NCBI RefSeq assembly: GCF_004684905.1
Contig: NZ_SRJC01000001.1
Coordinates: forward strand, 1,612,001 to 1,676,000
Length of the DNA stretch: 64,000 nt
Source of the DNA: Halobacillus salinus
GTDB taxonomy: Bacteria > Bacillota > Bacilli > Bacillales > Halobacillaceae
Direction: 5' to 3'
The notes under the pieces were generated by a model that saw only the letters and a program-made list of their open reading frames with translations, did not search any database and was not told where the DNA came from. Position 1 is the stretch's first letter. Each line of letters begins with the position of its first letter. Position numbers and translations under genes: made by a program. Positions 62,482-64,000 of this stretch are shown piece after piece.

Positions 62482-63494
62482 CATTGTATTTTATTCGGGC
62501 CATGCAGCATTCGATTGGTCCTTTGTGTTCCATACTTTTCTTTTAATGCCAACCGCTTCAGTTCACGCTTCAATTTACGATAGTTATTCAAACGCTCCTC
62601 TTCGAGCTCACCGTCATTAATTGCACGTCTCACTGCGCAACCTGGCTCCGTTTCATGCTGACAATCACGAAACTTACATTGTTTCTGTAGCTGATCGATA
62701 TCCAAGAACGTTTGATCGATGGTAGATTCCTCGCCCCATAGCTGCATTTCCCTCATGCCTGGTGTATCGATAAGAAACGCCCCATCCAATAACCTGAAAA
62801 GTTCACGATGAGTCGTAGTATGCCTGCCACGATGGTCTTGAGCTCTCACCTCTTGCGTTTCTTGAGCGTGCTCACTCAGTAGATGGTTGATGAGAGTGGA
62901 TTTACCGACGCCTGAAGAACCAATCAAAACAACCGTCTCGTATTCGTTCCACTCTTGAACTAACGCATCCACCCCTTCCCCTTCTATTGTATTCAAACAA
63001 TGAACAGGGACTCCTGGGGCAACTCTTTCTACTTCATACATTCTCTGGTTCACTTGAGTGCATAGATCTTTCTTTGTGCAAACAATAACCGGTCTCGCAC
63101 CGCTCTCATATACTTGCTGCACATATCGCTCTATCCTTCGTACGTTAAACTCTTTCGTTAACGAAGTGACCACCAGTACTACATCTACATTCGCTACCAT
63201 GACTTGTTCATCCAGTCCTGGCCCTGCTTTTTTACGTGAGAGCAACGTCTTTCTGTTCAGCACGCGATCAACGATGGCAGGTCCTTGGTTTTCCCTTTGA
63301 TAAACAACCCAGTCGCCTACAGCAGGGTAGTCTTTCGATTCTTCAGCCCTATGATAAAAACGCCCTGGTATCCTTCCTTCTATAGTGCCCGCATCCGTGA
63401 CAATCGAATAGACACCATGAGCACTGAAGCTAATTCTCCCTACCTGCTCGCCTTTTATCACTTGACTACTGAAAAATTCATTCATTAAATTCAT
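62481..63494 (-). CDS. rsgA: Circularly permuted GTPase of the RsgA (YjeQ/YloQ) family
   Basis: Ribosome small-subunit assembly GTPase. The 337 residues show an N-terminal OB fold (about 1-75), the permuted GTPase domain with G4 CTKKDL first, then G1 GSSGVGKSTL (about 192-201), G2 around DHRGRHTTTHRE and G3 DTPGMRE, and a C-terminal zinc knuckle with CKFRDCQHETEPGC. AAGGAGGAACCGG precedes the ATG at 63494. The main Bacillus rsgA sits in the prkC/stp locus; this one is outside that context, so it may be a second paralogue (inference). Confidence 0.88.
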   Translation of the reverse strand: MNLMNEFFSSQVIKGEQVGRISFSAHGVYSIVTDAGTIEGRIPGRFYHRAEESKDYPAVGDWVVYQRENQGPAIVDRVLNRKTLLSRKKAGPGLDEQVMVANVDVVLVVTSLTKEFNVRRIERYVQQVYESGARPVIVCTKKDLCTQVNQRMYEVERVAPGVPVHCLNTIEGEGVDALVQEWNEYETVVLIGSSGVGKSTLINHLLSEHAQETQEVRAQDHRGRHTTTHRELFRLLDGAFLIDTPGMREMQLWGEESTIDQTFLDIDQLQKQCKFRDCQHETEPGCAVRRAINDGELEEERLNNYRKLKRELKRLALKEKYGTQRTNRMLHGPNKIQ

Positions 63495-63520
63495 CCGGTT
63501 CCTCCTTGGTTTGGAGGACG

Positions 63521-63589
63521 TTAAGAGATGATGCGTCCTCCTAGTGTAATCATCTTATGGTTTCTGAAATGGTAAGTTTGTTTTGCCAT
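63521..63589 (-). CDS. Candidate 22-codon ORF upstream of the RsgA-type gene
   Basis: ATG at 63589 with TAGGAG about 11 nt upstream opens 22 codons (starts MAKQTYHFRNHKMITLGG) ending 26 nt before the rsgA start. It is basic and has no recognised family. It could be a leader peptide of the GTPase gene or chance. Confidence 0.3.
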   Translation of the reverse strand: MAKQTYHFRNHKMITLGGRIIS

Positions 63590-63663
63590 AACACATCAAC
63601 TCCTAACGTATATAGTGAATTCAGTATAGCATGATAGCGTTCACATGGAAATACTTGTTTCCA

Positions 63664-64000
63664 TCAGCCTCTTGCGACTGCTTTCTTAGCTGAAACAGCA
63701 GCGAAGGTAATCGTAATGGCGCACGCAATACCAATAGCAAGAATCCCCTGGATCATTTCACTGAATACCCAGCCATCAATCAAAACACTACGCATACTTT
63801 CAAATATATACGTAGTCGGATTAATGGTGGCTGCGATTTTCAACCACTGTGCATCCAACAATTCATAAGGTACGAAAGTTGTACTTAAGAAGATCAACGG
63901 GAAAAAGATGAGTGTACCTGACTGAGAGGCTTGAGCGTTTTTCGTTCGGAGCGCAACACCAGCTGAATATCCTGCAAATGCAAGCCCCCATCCGATAGCT
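63664..64000 (-). CDS. ABC-2 type transporter permease, C-terminal part (cut by window edge)
   Basis: The frame is open to the right edge and shows 111 residues of a membrane protein. Segments: GWGLAFAGYSAGVALRTKNA, a hydrophobic helix through LIFFPLIFLSTTFVP, the family-typical PTTYIFESMRSVLI amphipathic stretch, and a last membrane helix ending in KKAVARG. This is the C-terminal layout of the DrrB/NodJ-type ABC-2 permease (L-x-x-F-P-L-x-F-x-S and N-P-x-T-Y-x-x-x-x-x-R). The ATPase partner is presumably beyond the window. Substrate unknown. Confidence 0.85.
   Translation of the reverse strand, partial: AIGWGLAFAGYSAGVALRTKNAQASQSGTLIFFPLIFLSTTFVPYELLDAQWLKIAATINPTTYIFESMRSVLIDGWVFSEMIQGILAIGIACAITITFAAVSAKKAVARG

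Overview
The window reads as chromosome of a moderately halophilic, endospore-forming Bacillaceae, most likely Halobacillus or a near relative (inference). Gene order repeats the Bacillus subtilis ykq/ykr/yku neighbourhood: pdhABCD-ykyA-def-ykrA-rpoY-rnjA, ktrC, ykuT/ykuU, dapH-dapL, darB, fadH/ykuE, ykyB, cheV and patA. Acidic linkers, many ion and osmotic functions and a C30-type carotenoid cluster point to a salt-adapted member. There is no tRNA, rRNA, CRISPR array, phage or intact insertion sequence. Most transcription units end in clear intrinsic terminators.

Layout. 1-5.3 kb: end of a thioredoxin-like gene, a tiny basic ORF and the pyruvate dehydrogenase operon. 5.3-10.4 kb: lipoprotein YkyA, deformylase, HAD phosphatase, a basic 23-residue ORF followed by a hairpin, then rpoY-rnjA. 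10.4-22.5 kb: pyruvate oxidase, KtrC, cytochrome bd (with a Rex site), a heterodimeric ABC exporter, a peroxiredoxin homologue without any cysteine, MscS, and a CNNM/CBS protein. 22.5-32 kb: dapL/dapH, a DHA2 exporter, DarB, hemolysin III, FadH, Tat-type phosphoesterase YkuE, a SCO lipoprotein, YkyB, CheV. 32-38 kb: a short SDR gene remnant, AlkD, patatin, an FbpB-like peptide, PatA, a Spo0E-like phosphatase, signal peptidase I, a serine hydrolase.

38-46.3 kb is the accessory heart: two convergent carotenoid operons. The plus operon carries a DUF422/CruF-like protein, an acyltransferase, a glycosyltransferase and a CrtP-like oxidase. The minus operon carries two CrtN-type proteins and CrtM. 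Each has a candidate sigma-B-type promoter. 46.3-54.8 kb: small sporulation-type ORFs, a GGDEF-EAL protein, KtrD, a YwpF-like protein, moaA/moeA and a flavin disulfide reductase. 54.8-64 kb: an array of tiny YrzI-like ORFs behind a leader ORF and a two-hairpin attenuator-like leader, an HD hydrolase, an SDR, an HPr-like protein, CorA, a GNAT enzyme, PpaC, glutamine synthetase with a GlnR/TnrA-type operator, an RsgA-type GTPase and the end of an ABC-2 permease.

The strongest leads for undescribed biology are the YrzI-like array with its leader (54.8-55.5 kb), the cysteine-free peroxiredoxin homologue (19.6-20.1 kb) and the basic peptide plus hairpin before rpoY-rnjA (8.3-8.4 kb). Ion homeostasis recurs: KtrC, KtrD, the c-di-AMP receptor DarB, MscS, CorA and a CNNM protein all lie here. 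Functions rest on motif reading and remembered family knowledge; no database search was run.
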